NCBI RefSeq assembly: GCF_009695775.1
Contig: NZ_VUNG01000036.1
Coordinates: 1 to 42,043 of the forward strand
Length of the DNA: 42,043 bases
Direction: 5' to 3'
Origin: Hallella mizrahii
GTDB lineage: Bacteria; Bacteroidota; Bacteroidia; Bacteroidales; Bacteroidaceae
Shown here: positions 17,589-26,476 of the stretch, in pieces
Layout: each line of letters starts with the position of its first letter
How positions within the stretch are numbered: the stretch's first letter is position 1
Translations under genes and position numbers: made by a program
Notes under the pieces: model-generated
What the model was told of the DNA's origin: nothing
Databases searched by the model: none
The model's input: only the letters and a program-made list of their open reading frames with translations

Positions 17589-19340
17589 TTACTTAGTCTT
17601 TTGACAGTTCCTTATCTCATCATACTTCACCAAGTCATATCCTTTGATCTGTATCACGATGGCGTGGAGCTGTGTGCCGTGAAGCATGCTCTGGAGCTTT
17701 CGGTCGGCAGCATAAGTCTTGATCTGCTCTACAGCTCCATCCCACTGTTTCGCAGCTTCTGCCTCGGTGGCATCGGTTTTGAGATATTTCAGCTCAAGGA
17801 TGTAGCTGTGCGCCACCATGGGATAGGTGAGATAGTTGGGCAGGAGGAAGAAGTCGCAATAACCGTGCGCGAACTCCATCTCCGGAGCCACCTGATAATA
17901 ATTGGTCAGTGTGAGGTAAGCGTTCATGAAGCCCTGAAGGTTGCGCTCGCCCTCGATGAGCTGCCTTACCGCCGTGGTGTCGTGATAAGCCTTGCAGATG
18001 AACTCGATAAGCGGGCGCCAGTCGCCGTCAAGTGCCGCACTGTCATAGGCATTACGCAGGTCGGTAACCGGAAGCGCGTTGATCGTCTGGTACTCATCCA
18101 ACATATAATGATAGTACTGTATGCGCACATTGTTGTTGGGAATGATCAGCTTCAGACTTTCACCACGCACGCCACCAATGGTCAGCATACCATAGTAGTA
18201 GAGCAGACTGACGAAGTTGTCGTAGTCCATGATGCGTTCGGCTGGGAAATGACTGACAAGGGTACCGTAGATAAAACCTTTCTCGGCGATCTCATGGATG
18301 ATCTGAAGGCGGCTCTCCTCCATGTTATCGATCTCTATGAGCCGTTTCAGCTTGCCGTAGTCCGTCATGGTGTTGGGATCGACAAGATCATCGGGGCGAT
18401 AGCCGGTATCCACAAGCGTGCTCATGTAGTAGCACACCATGTCGCAGTTGAACATCTTTGGGTCAGTAGCGAAGCTCCGTCTTGAAAAGCAGTAGTTGTC
18501 GTACCACGGCTTTATGTCGGTGATGATGTCGTCCTCGGTCTTGTCCTCCCCGATGGCTCCCACCGCTTTGTAATAACGGATCATCTCCCGCACGTCTTTC
18601 TCCGAGAAGCCGAGCATCTGGTTGAAGCGCGCGTCAAGGCTCATGTTCAAGGCGATGTTGTAGCCGCTGGTAAGGTCGTCAAGGGTGATGGGCGACACGC
18701 CGAGCATGATGATGCGGTCGAACATTGGCTTGAAGAGCTTGAAGATGTCGCGGTAGAAGCCCGTGCCGTGGGTGAGCTCATGATAAGCCTGCTGACCCTT
18801 GACGTTGAGCACGTTGTTGGTGAAGTTGTCATACTCGTCGACAATGAGATAGAGTTTGAGGTCCAGATCATGCGAGACACCATGGATCAGGTTGAGCATA
18901 CCCATACCCGTCTTTTCCTTTTCCATATACTCCAGGAAGTCATCGGGATAGTAGGCGGCGTATTTCTTGGCAAACAACAGACAGCGCTGGCTCAGATAGC
19001 GATTGAAGTTCTCGTAAAGGTTATCCAGGTCACTGCCCACCAAGGAGAAGTCGAGGTGCAGCACCTGAAACTCGCCCTGCTCCGGTGTAGGATGATCGGC
19101 GACATAAAGTCCGTTGAACAACTCTTGGAAGTTGTCCTTCTCGTTGATGTCGTAGTAGGTCTCCAGCATGTCCAGGAACAGACTCTTGCCGAAGCGGCGC
19201 GGACGGACGAGGAAGAGGAAGTGTCCAGCTTTCTCCATCTTCTCGAAGAATATCGTCTTGTCGACCAGATATAGATGCTCATTTCTTACCTGCTTGAAAT
19301 CGGCAATGCCGTAAGGTATATGCTTGAAATTCGTGCTCAT
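17589..19340 (-). CDS. AAA-ATPase-like protein with C-terminal PD-(D/E)XK domain
   Basis: 583 aa. It starts MSTNFKHIPYGIADF and has a Walker-A-like RPRRFGKSL (46-54), a Walker-B-like LYLIVDEYDNF (about 164-174), and a C-terminal nuclease-like domain (about 455-583) with ILELKY and the family ending IQIKGYDLVKYDEI. This is the AAA-ATPase_like (PF09820) plus PDDEXK_9 (formerly DUF1703) family, abundant in Bacteroidetes with many copies per genome. Function is not established; mobile-element or defence roles have been suggested. No signal peptide. Monocistronic with its own promoter. A degraded piece of a relative lies at 37100-37191. Confidence 0.85.
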   Translation of the reverse strand: MSTNFKHIPYGIADFKQVRNEHLYLVDKTIFFEKMEKAGHFLFLVRPRRFGKSLFLDMLETYYDINEKDNFQELFNGLYVADHPTPEQGEFQVLHLDFSLVGSDLDNLYENFNRYLSQRCLLFAKKYAAYYPDDFLEYMEKEKTGMGMLNLIHGVSHDLDLKLYLIVDEYDNFTNNVLNVKGQQAYHELTHGTGFYRDIFKLFKPMFDRIIMLGVSPITLDDLTSGYNIALNMSLDARFNQMLGFSEKDVREMIRYYKAVGAIGEDKTEDDIITDIKPWYDNYCFSRRSFATDPKMFNCDMVCYYMSTLVDTGYRPDDLVDPNTMTDYGKLKRLIEIDNMEESRLQIIHEIAEKGFIYGTLVSHFPAERIMDYDNFVSLLYYYGMLTIGGVRGESLKLIIPNNNVRIQYYHYMLDEYQTINALPVTDLRNAYDSAALDGDWRPLIEFICKAYHDTTAVRQLIEGERNLQGFMNAYLTLTNYYQVAPEMEFAHGYCDFFLLPNYLTYPMVAHSYILELKYLKTDATEAEAAKQWDGAVEQIKTYAADRKLQSMLHGTQLHAIVIQIKGYDLVKYDEIRNCQKTK

Positions 19341-19365
19341 GATGCCACCTTGTTATATTCAAGTG

Positions 19366-19396
19366 CAAATATAACGAAAAGGAGTGGAACGTGAAA
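19366..19396 (-). promoter_or_regulatory. Promoter of the AAA-ATPase-like gene
   Basis: On the minus strand TATATTTG (19366-19373) is a perfect -7 box with TTTC (19393-19396) 19 nt upstream, about 25 nt before the start codon. Confidence 0.6.
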
Positions 19397-19475
19397 GGAA
19401 ACCGCCGTTTTATTTTCCACCTTCTTCTCTGCAGTCCATGTCTATTGAAATACAACCAAATGTAATATTGCCACC

Positions 19476-19600
19476 GTAGTTAGGGCGGGCTTATCCCCGC
19501 CCTAACTACGACCTCACCGCATGCCGCGCCGTTAACAGGGTAATACCACCAAAACGATGTGGATGCTATCCACCGAAAAATCGCTGAATAGCTACTTATT
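19476..19600 (+). repeat. Dispersed repeat, copy B, with REP palindrome
   Basis: 19476-19508 is a hairpin (GTAGTTAGGGCGGG arm pairing with CCCCGCCCTAACTAC). 19509-19600 matches the left half of copy C, then skips its central block and resumes at GCTGAATAGCTAC. It is a truncated copy in the same orientation as copy C. Confidence 0.75.
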
Positions 19601-19613
19601 TGAAGTGATTCTC

Positions 19614-19666
19614 AAAAAAAATATAAGGGGAAAAGATAGAAGCGTTTTCTATCTTCCCCCTATATA
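19614..19666 (-). terminator. Terminator after the left C10 protease gene
   Basis: A long hairpin (19621-19665; ATATAAGGGGAAAAGATAGA pairing with TCTATCTTCCCCCTATAT) is followed on the minus strand by a run of seven or more T (19614-19620). It ends the left operon. Confidence 0.8.
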
Positions 19667-19674
19667 GAAGAGTT

Positions 19675-21372
19675 TTATCTGATTACTTTTCTTGTTCTTG
19701 TACCTTGTTTAATGATGAACAAGCCATGTCCCCGTATATTGTCAATACGGAACGTCTCTGGTGACGAGACATAGACAAGTTTTCCTGTTTCATCATAAAC
19801 ACGGACACTGTTGTCCTTCGACGTAGGCGATGTTTGCAGTACGTTGTTGATACCGGTAGACGTATTGAAGGTAATCATACCATCGGCGGAATACGTAAAC
19901 AGGCTACTGCTCTCTCCACCCATGACCCGCAGCACAGTAGGCACTGCTTGACGGTCGGACTGGGATGCTAAGCACACCTTATAGCTTCCGGCTTTCATCC
20001 CCAAGTCTTTTTTCAAGTCGAAATAGTTAACCTCTACCTTTCCTTCATTATTTCGGAAAGTGAAGCCTGAGCCGTAGGGAACCGTAGACTTTGTGCCTTT
20101 GGGAATGTCTATGAGGTTCACGGCTGTCGTGTCCTTCTGCGCCTGACTGATGAGGAGCAGTAAGATCTCGCCCGAGAAGTCCTGATAGTCCATGTTATAG
20201 AGGTTGGCAATCTCCACGCCTAACGAGTCTTTGCCCGGTGTAGAGTAAGCCACGATACTGTCAGAGCACCACTGAGAGTGATAACTGTCCTCTGTATCGG
20301 CGTTGGCATGTGCTTTGAGTCCGATGATCATCTGTTGTCCCAGATTGAAGTGATAGTGATCGTCGGTCGACAAGATGGTGTCGTTGGGGCTCAGATCGGC
20401 AATGTTGTAGAAGCCGTTGGCAGAACCGTCCCATCCCCAGTTGATATGTACCAGACCATTGTCGTCAATACCGTCGAAGATGAAGGCATGTCCGCCTGCC
20501 ACCGTGTCGGAAGCAGCATAGAGAATAGGACGCTTGTTTTGAATTTCGTTGCTGATAATGTTCATCCACTCCTGGTCGCTATAGAGGAAGCGAGAGAGGA
20601 GGTTGACTGAGAGTGAATCGTAGTGGAAGTTCTTCACAAACGCCGCTGCGGCATCATTTGTATAGGCACCGCTTCCTGTATTTGTGTATTGCATGTGAAC
20701 GGCAGAGCCGGCATCAAACATCAGGTCGGCAACAGCATTCTTACGTGCCTTGCTAATAAATAGGGTGGAGTTGTAATAATCATCCACCATCTTGTCCCAG
20801 GCATAGGTGGTTGAGAAGCTGCGCGCGTTGTCGGTGCCGTTGACGGTATAAGCGCAGTCCGTTCCTTCTCCCTGAGCAGGATATTTGTAATAGTACATGA
20901 TCTGGCTCATTGCCGTAGCCACACACCCAGTATATGACGGGCAGGCATCGCTGTAGGGTGATGTCTGTCCCCAGCGTGCCGTGACAAGGTAGGAGCTGTC
21001 GCCCGTGCTGCGTGTCGCCGGTGAATAATTGGACTGATAGCCACGCTTCATGGAAGCCGTGATCTGGGCCATCCACCAAAGGAAATCTGTGGGCATATTG
21101 TCGGCCACAAAAGGTGCGTCGGAGTAGCCAAGTACCGGTGCGAACTCTGTGTTCTTGCTCACGACGACGAAGGCGCTCTCAGTGCCGTAGACAGCGAGCA
21201 TGTCGGCATCGTACATCTTTCTCACTTCCGTGGTAGCATTGCCGCGCGTCGAAGAAGAATACAGCCCCAATTGGTTCAGCGCGATACTCTTCATCTCTTG
21301 CACCGTACGTTTCCTGGCCTGCATGTTGACGGCCAGACAGAGGAAGAGCAACAGGAAATAGATCTTTCTCAT
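19675..21372 (-). CDS. C10 (streptopain/interpain-type) cysteine protease with T9SS-like tail, left locus
   Basis: 565 aa from the ATG at 21372. That start gives a clean signal peptide MRKIYFLLLFLCLAVNMQA; an upstream GTG at 21399 would only add residues in front of it. A Spi-type propeptide (about 20-125) precedes the C10 catalytic domain with Cys150 in TGCVATAMSQIMYY and His295 in GGHAFIFDGID, then VHINWGWDG. The C-terminus (SVRVYDETGKLVY... GLFIIKQG) resembles a type A T9SS sorting domain. Prevotella interpain and streptococcal SpeB are relatives that degrade host proteins. It follows susC-susD, but an intrinsic terminator (21388-21426) ends 15 nt before its ATG, so expression probably depends on read-through. 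Confidence 0.9.
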   Translation of the reverse strand: MRKIYFLLLFLCLAVNMQARKRTVQEMKSIALNQLGLYSSSTRGNATTEVRKMYDADMLAVYGTESAFVVVSKNTEFAPVLGYSDAPFVADNMPTDFLWWMAQITASMKRGYQSNYSPATRSTGDSSYLVTARWGQTSPYSDACPSYTGCVATAMSQIMYYYKYPAQGEGTDCAYTVNGTDNARSFSTTYAWDKMVDDYYNSTLFISKARKNAVADLMFDAGSAVHMQYTNTGSGAYTNDAAAAFVKNFHYDSLSVNLLSRFLYSDQEWMNIISNEIQNKRPILYAASDTVAGGHAFIFDGIDDNGLVHINWGWDGSANGFYNIADLSPNDTILSTDDHYHFNLGQQMIIGLKAHANADTEDSYHSQWCSDSIVAYSTPGKDSLGVEIANLYNMDYQDFSGEILLLLISQAQKDTTAVNLIDIPKGTKSTVPYGSGFTFRNNEGKVEVNYFDLKKDLGMKAGSYKVCLASQSDRQAVPTVLRVMGGESSSLFTYSADGMITFNTSTGINNVLQTSPTSKDNSVRVYDETGKLVYVSSPETFRIDNIRGHGLFIIKQGTRTRKVIR

Positions 21373-21387
21373 AAATTGATATGTGAT

Positions 21388-21426
21388 AAAAAAAGGCACG
21401 CAGAGACGATTGGCCTGCTGCGTGCC
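21388..21426 (-). terminator. Terminator/attenuator between susD and the left C10 protease
   Basis: A perfect 9-bp stem GGCACGCAG/CTGCGTGCC (21395-21403 and 21418-21426) with a 14-nt loop is followed on the minus strand by seven T (21388-21394). It lies within the 79-bp susD-protease gap, 15 nt before the protease ATG. Confidence 0.8.
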
Positions 21427-21451
21427 CTTTATAGTGGAGTTATAAATTTAT

Positions 21452-23011
21452 TTAATAACCCGTATTCTGTACGAGGTTGCTGTTCAGCTGAATCTCATGA
21501 GATGGGATAGGCCACTGCCAGTGGGGATCGTCAGCAGGGAAGTTCTTGCCCGTGTATGTAGATCCGTCACCTGATGTGTAGATGACTTCATCCTTCAAAG
21601 CTCCCGGCTGTGCGGCACGGCCATTGAAGCCCGTGTGCCAACGCTTCAGACAAGAGAAGCGCAGACCCTCGCCGATAGTTTCCTTGAACCACTCGTTGTG
21701 GATATTCTCGGCTGTAGCCTCTGTGGCCTCGGCGCCACGCGAAGTCTGGAGTTCGTTGAGGATCTCCTTGGCCTCTGCTGTCTTGCCAAGGTCAAACTCT
21801 GCCTCAGCAGCGATCAGGTACATCTCGCTGATAAGCAGCGGCTTGGGAAGCTGGCGCGCATTGGCATAGGATGATGTCAGGCTTGGGTTGCCCAAGTACT
21901 TGTTGAAAGTATAGAAGTGCTGAAATTGCAAACCACTGCCAATAAGGCATGCATGATAATCGTTGTCAAGATACCAATAGCCATCAGAGAACCACATGCC
22001 ACGCAGATCCTTGTCGCCATAGAGATTCAACACTTTCTGGGAAGGCAGGAAATAAGGATCGAGATAGATCGCGCTGATTTTGTACTGTGTCAGTGCAGCA
22101 TAGCTGTCGCAGCGTGTATAGTAGGAGTTGGTACCCGTACCGTTCTCTGTCAGAGAGCCCGGCATCTGCATGATAGGCTCGGTGCCTTTGTCATCCTGCC
22201 ACTCGTCTTTCATCTCTTTCATGGTAGAAGAGAGCTTGTAGCCGGCAGCAGAGTTCAACACCTTGATGGCACTGGCGGCAGCGTTGGCATAGTCCTCTGT
22301 GTCGAGATAGTAGCGGGCATAGAGGGCATTGACGGCATCGATGGTAGGACGCTGAGAACGAATTTTACCGGTGGTACCAGCCAAAAGCGTAGAGGCAGAG
22401 TCGAGGTCTTCCTTGATCTGCTTGTACACCTCTGCTACAGTGGCACGGGCAGGCTTGGCTTCCTGATCGTAGTGCAGCACCAAAGGTACGCAAAGATCAG
22501 AAGAGGCTGTGGATGGATTATAATCCTTGCCGAAGTGACGGGCCAGCTGCAGATAAGCAAAGGCACGATAGAAGAAGGCTTCGCCCTTGGCTGTATTCTT
22601 GGCAGCGATGCTGGATGCAGCTGTAGGATAGTACTTGTTGGCCTCGTCGATGAAGATGTCGTAGTCACTGATGGCAGAATATTCTTTGGACCAGTAGCTG
22701 GCTATATCGTCATTGCTGTCGGTGAAGCCCTTGTCGGTTCGGTGCACCGGACCATAGTTGTTGCCATAATCGATCGTGGCGTTGAAACCATCGCACATCA
22801 CCTCGTCGATCATAGAGTTGTTGCCGTAGAGGGTAGAGCGGAATGAAGTAGCGATACCGTTGCGATAGTACTGCAACAGGTTATCGGTGGTGATCATCTT
22901 CTCACCGTCTTTAACCGTGATGGAAGTCGTCGGTTCCTCGTCCATGTTGCAGGATGAGAGGCTGAAGATACCCACACCGGCAAACATGATATATTTAAAT
23001 ATATTTTTCAT
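21452..23011 (-). CDS. SusD/RagB-like outer-membrane lipoprotein, left switch locus
   Basis: 519 aa. Lipoprotein signal with lipobox SLSSC (Cys21) followed by NMDEEP. SusD/RagB family features include TAKGEAFFYRAFAYLQLARHFGKDYNP (TPR helices), YLIAAEAEFDLGKTAEAKEILNELQTSRG, and the C-terminal LRFSCLKRWHTGFNGRA and PSHEIQLN. It lies 30 bp after susC and should form the lid of that transporter. Because the next gene is a secreted protease, the cargo is more likely a peptide, as for RagAB of Porphyromonas gingivalis, than a glycan. That is inference. Confidence 0.92.
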   Translation of the reverse strand: MKNIFKYIMFAGVGIFSLSSCNMDEEPTTSITVKDGEKMITTDNLLQYYRNGIATSFRSTLYGNNSMIDEVMCDGFNATIDYGNNYGPVHRTDKGFTDSNDDIASYWSKEYSAISDYDIFIDEANKYYPTAASSIAAKNTAKGEAFFYRAFAYLQLARHFGKDYNPSTASSDLCVPLVLHYDQEAKPARATVAEVYKQIKEDLDSASTLLAGTTGKIRSQRPTIDAVNALYARYYLDTEDYANAAASAIKVLNSAAGYKLSSTMKEMKDEWQDDKGTEPIMQMPGSLTENGTGTNSYYTRCDSYAALTQYKISAIYLDPYFLPSQKVLNLYGDKDLRGMWFSDGYWYLDNDYHACLIGSGLQFQHFYTFNKYLGNPSLTSSYANARQLPKPLLISEMYLIAAEAEFDLGKTAEAKEILNELQTSRGAEATEATAENIHNEWFKETIGEGLRFSCLKRWHTGFNGRAAQPGALKDEVIYTSGDGSTYTGKNFPADDPHWQWPIPSHEIQLNSNLVQNTGY

Positions 23012-23041
23012 ATGAATCCTAAATTTACTAACTGTGAGTGA

Positions 23042-26035
23042 TTAGAATGTCAGAGACAGGCCAAAGAGATACTGCTTGGTGTTGCCCGCAACACCATAGG
23101 TCACGTTGGAGTCAACCTCCGGATCGATACCCGTATAATTGGTAATGGTGAAGAGGTTACGGGCAGTGAAAGAAATGTTCACGCCGTGGAGCACATTCTG
23201 GAAGGCGAGCCACTTCTTGGGCAGGTTGTAACCGATGACCAGATTCTTCAAGCGCAGGAAGGAAGCATTCTCGAGCAAGTGAGTATCAAACTCGAGTTGG
23301 TATCCCTTTCCCCATGCTGGGTATTTGGCGTTGGGGTTCTCGGCAGTCCAGAAGTCCTGCACGTCCTTGCGCTGGTTGTAGGATGTTCCTACAACATTGG
23401 GGTTATCATAGAAGAAAGCATCGTTGTTGACCATGTACTTGCCAAGCGTGTAGGAAAAGTCTGCATTGAGGTAGATACCTTTCCATCCGCCGTTGATACT
23501 GAAACCACCGTTGACAGGAGCAAAGCGCTTCTTACCGGAGTTTTGTGTCAATGCTGCTTCTGAGAAAACCTTAGTAGTTTCTTTCTTTGTTGTCTTGTCG
23601 ACATCGTCACCCGCCTTGTACCACATCGGTGCACCATCGGCAGGATCCACACCGGCGTAGATAGGCAGATAGTACTCAACAGGGCTGCCGACGACATAGG
23701 CCACCAACGTGTTGGCAATGACATAGCGGTTGCGGCCCTGGAAGAGCTCGGTGATCTTCTGTGAGTTGTAGTTGAATGTGGTATTGAAGTTCAGGTAATA
23801 GTCCTTGTGCTTAAGGATGTCAACGCCGAACGTCAGGTCGATACCCTTGTTCTGCAGGCCACCCACATTGGTAGCGACAGAAGAGAAACCGGTGGTGTAG
23901 GGATAAGGCACGCTCATCAACATGTCGGACGTCTTACGCACATAGTAGGACACATCGAAGTTGAAGCGGTCCCACAGTCTGCCGGCCACACCGATAGTGA
24001 AGGTCTTCTGCTTCTCCCAAGTCAAATTGTTGTTCTCTGGCTGAGAGAACGCGAGGGCTGCACCCTCATTATAGAATGTTGTTGGGGAGACAAGTGCCAG
24101 AGAAGCGTAGTTGCCGATACCGGCGTTGCCCTGCGTACCATAGTTGACTTTGAAGTCAAGGCTGTTGACCCACTTCACAGGTGCCATGAAAGCTTCGTTC
24201 TTGATCTTCCACAGTCCACCGACAGACCAGAAGGTAGCATTGCGGTGGTTCTTACCGAAGCGAGAGCTGGCATCGTTGCGCAGCGAAGCGTCGAGGAAGT
24301 AGCGGTCGCCATAGTTGTAGTCTACACGACCGAAGAACGAGAGGAACTTGCTCGTAGAGGCTGACTCGCTCATGCTATAGGAGCTCTGGCGGCCGTTCTG
24401 CAGGTTCATCAGACGATCATCGTACTGACCGGTGGAGCTTGCTGTGTAGTAGTCGCTGTCGATGATACGGCCTTCCTCACCGCCCAAGACGGTGATATGG
24501 TGATCCTGAGCCACATCGAAACTGTACTCAATGGTGTTGGTATTGATGTGGGAGTAAGCGTATGTGGTAGCCTTTGCTCTTGCGCCTGAGCCATTGGAGG
24601 ACGCATAAGAAGGATAGCGCAAGTAGTTCTCACGATAGAAATACAGATCGGTACCCACGACAGACTTGATGTGCAAGTTTCTGATCGGGTTGATATCGAT
24701 GTATGCGTTGCCGTTGAGGCCATAGCGAGAGTAAATGTCTGGTGTGTTCTCAGCTACATAGTTTGGATTGTAGAGTCCAAACGGATAGCGCTGTTCGTAG
24801 GTCTCGCCAGTCTCAGGGTCAAAGTCTGTGTAGATAGGGTTCAGTATATATGACAGACCGCCTGAGGTGTAATTGGCAGATCCTGACGAGTTGCCCCAGT
24901 TTGGATTAGAGGTCTGCTTACTGTAACTTACATTGCTGTTGATACCGAAGCTCAACCATTTAAACGGCTTGGTGTCGATCTTGGTACGGAGGTTGAACTT
25001 GTCGTAGTAGTTGCCGACCTCAGTTCCTTTCTGATGGAACTGTGATCCACTGACCAAGTAAGCCATGCGATCGCTTCCACCCTGGAAGGTGACGTCGTTC
25101 TGGGTCTGCGGCGTGTTGAAGTTCTGGAAGATGTTGTACCACTTGGTGCTGTACTTCGGCAGACCGTTTTCATCGAGATAGCCTGCATATTTTTTCTGAA
25201 GGCTCTTTTCTGTAGACAGTCCGCTGTTGAGCCAGAAGTTATACAGGTCGGTACTGTTCATCATATCCTCATAGAAGCCCTTGTTGGCCAAGGTGTTCCA
25301 ACCATACTGCGTGCGGAATGTGATACTGGCCTTAGAGTTGTAATCTCCACCTTTGGTAGTGACATAGATGACACCGTTGGCAGCCTGAGATCCATAGATA
25401 GAGGTAGAGGAAGCGTCCTTCAACACGGTAACGCTCTTGATGTCGTTAGGGTTCATGGCCATCACGGCAGTAGAGGTTGAGGGAATACCGTCGATGACGT
25501 ACAAAGGCGTAGAACTTGCGCCCAGTGAGCCAATACCATGGATGTTGATGCTCACAGCGTTGTCGCCAGCCTCACCGGAGGATGTCAGAACATTCAGACC
25601 GGCCACCTGACCCTGCAGGTTGTCGAGTACAGAAGAAGAGGGTGCATTGTTGACCTTTTCAGCCTTCACATTGCCTACTGTACCAGTGATGGTTCCAAGC
25701 TTACGTGCAGAACCATAACCAACGACTACCAGCTCGTCAAGTGTCTTGCTGTCGTTCTGCAACACCACCTTTATGTTGCCGCCGGCCTTCACGGTCTGTG
25801 ACTTCATGCCAAGGTAGGTGACAACCAGCTTAGCACCGGCGGGGGCATTGAGCTGGAAGTGACCGTTCACGTCGGTGACGGTACCTGTGTTTGTACCTTC
25901 CACCTTCACGGCAGCGCCTACTACTGGCTCGCCGTCGTCTCCGGAGGTTACGGTACCACTAACATTCGTCTGAGCCATCACGCTTCCCGCGTAGAGGAAG
26001 GTTCCGGCCAAAAGCGTCATTAGTCTTTTTTCCAT
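23042..26035 (-). CDS. SusC/RagA-like TonB-dependent transporter, left switch locus (predicted ON)
   Basis: 997 aa. Signal peptide MEKRLMTLLAGTFLYAGSVMA, CPD-like domain (about 23-98), TonB box region (LDELVVVGYG), plug (LYVIDGIPSTS, ASSTSIYGSQAANGVIYVTTKGG) and barrel ending LSLTF. Codons 1 to ~97 are almost identical in DNA and protein to the divergent susC at 28424, with only a handful of substitutions. Beyond KTLDE the two diverge completely, so the hypervariable part is plug and barrel. A perfect promoter at 26262-26293, outside the shared repeat, reads into it through a ~220-nt leader. It heads the operon susC-susD-(terminator)-C10 protease. Confidence 0.93.
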   Translation of the reverse strand: MEKRLMTLLAGTFLYAGSVMAQTNVSGTVTSGDDGEPVVGAAVKVEGTNTGTVTDVNGHFQLNAPAGAKLVVTYLGMKSQTVKAGGNIKVVLQNDSKTLDELVVVGYGSARKLGTITGTVGNVKAEKVNNAPSSSVLDNLQGQVAGLNVLTSSGEAGDNAVSINIHGIGSLGASSTPLYVIDGIPSTSTAVMAMNPNDIKSVTVLKDASSTSIYGSQAANGVIYVTTKGGDYNSKASITFRTQYGWNTLANKGFYEDMMNSTDLYNFWLNSGLSTEKSLQKKYAGYLDENGLPKYSTKWYNIFQNFNTPQTQNDVTFQGGSDRMAYLVSGSQFHQKGTEVGNYYDKFNLRTKIDTKPFKWLSFGINSNVSYSKQTSNPNWGNSSGSANYTSGGLSYILNPIYTDFDPETGETYEQRYPFGLYNPNYVAENTPDIYSRYGLNGNAYIDINPIRNLHIKSVVGTDLYFYRENYLRYPSYASSNGSGARAKATTYAYSHINTNTIEYSFDVAQDHHITVLGGEEGRIIDSDYYTASSTGQYDDRLMNLQNGRQSSYSMSESASTSKFLSFFGRVDYNYGDRYFLDASLRNDASSRFGKNHRNATFWSVGGLWKIKNEAFMAPVKWVNSLDFKVNYGTQGNAGIGNYASLALVSPTTFYNEGAALAFSQPENNNLTWEKQKTFTIGVAGRLWDRFNFDVSYYVRKTSDMLMSVPYPYTTGFSSVATNVGGLQNKGIDLTFGVDILKHKDYYLNFNTTFNYNSQKITELFQGRNRYVIANTLVAYVVGSPVEYYLPIYAGVDPADGAPMWYKAGDDVDKTTKKETTKVFSEAALTQNSGKKRFAPVNGGFSINGGWKGIYLNADFSYTLGKYMVNNDAFFYDNPNVVGTSYNQRKDVQDFWTAENPNAKYPAWGKGYQLEFDTHLLENASFLRLKNLVIGYNLPKKWLAFQNVLHGVNISFTARNLFTITNYTGIDPEVDSNVTYGVAGNTKQYLFGLSLTF

Positions 26036-26209
26036 AAATTCTCTCTTTAGTTAATATATAATGTTATTGTATTATCTATGTATGTTATGTGTGATGTCTT
26101 TGTTCCAGTGTGTTCTCTCTATTTGTCCACACCTTATTATATATGTATCTTTTCTCTGTCTCCTTGTTCCTCCTCTCTTCTGCTGTGTCCTCCTCCACGC
26201 GGGAGGGGG
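25743..26209 (-). repeat. Inverted repeat IR-L (leader plus first ~97 codons of left susC)
   Basis: 467 bp that, read on the minus strand, match IR-R (28248-28716, 469 bp) with about ten substitutions and one 2-bp indel. The match starts abruptly at CCCCCTCCCGCGTGG and ends abruptly at AAGAC in codon ~97. No promoter motif lies within the repeat. It also holds the ~174-nt leader part before the ATG at 26035. Confidence 0.95.
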
Positions 26210-26261
26210 ATAAGTCAAGTTTTATTTACCTATTCTAATTTTATATAATTATATCAGACTG

Positions 26262-26293
26262 CAAATTTAAATAATATTTCCAAACTAAGCAAA
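26262..26293 (-). promoter_or_regulatory. Outward promoter in the invertible segment, now facing the left susC
   Basis: On the minus strand TTTG (26290-26293), a 20-nt spacer and TAAATTTG (26262-26269) make a perfect Bacteroidetes promoter. It is 53 bp outside IR-L, within the unique segment, so inversion would turn it towards the right susC. The rest of 26210-26476 is AT-rich without a gene. Confidence 0.75.
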
Positions 26294-26476
26294 TATTTTT
26301 ATATAAAAGTTACATTTTTGTTTCGTTTTACTTAATAATCCGTTGCTTTTATCGAAGAGAGGTAACAAATGCTTAACAACTATAGGCACCGATATATCTA
26401 TTATAAAGGTTGCTTTTGTCTTTAAACTCGTAAAGGATCATCGATGAACAGAAATGTGGAAAGGTATTATGTCTTC

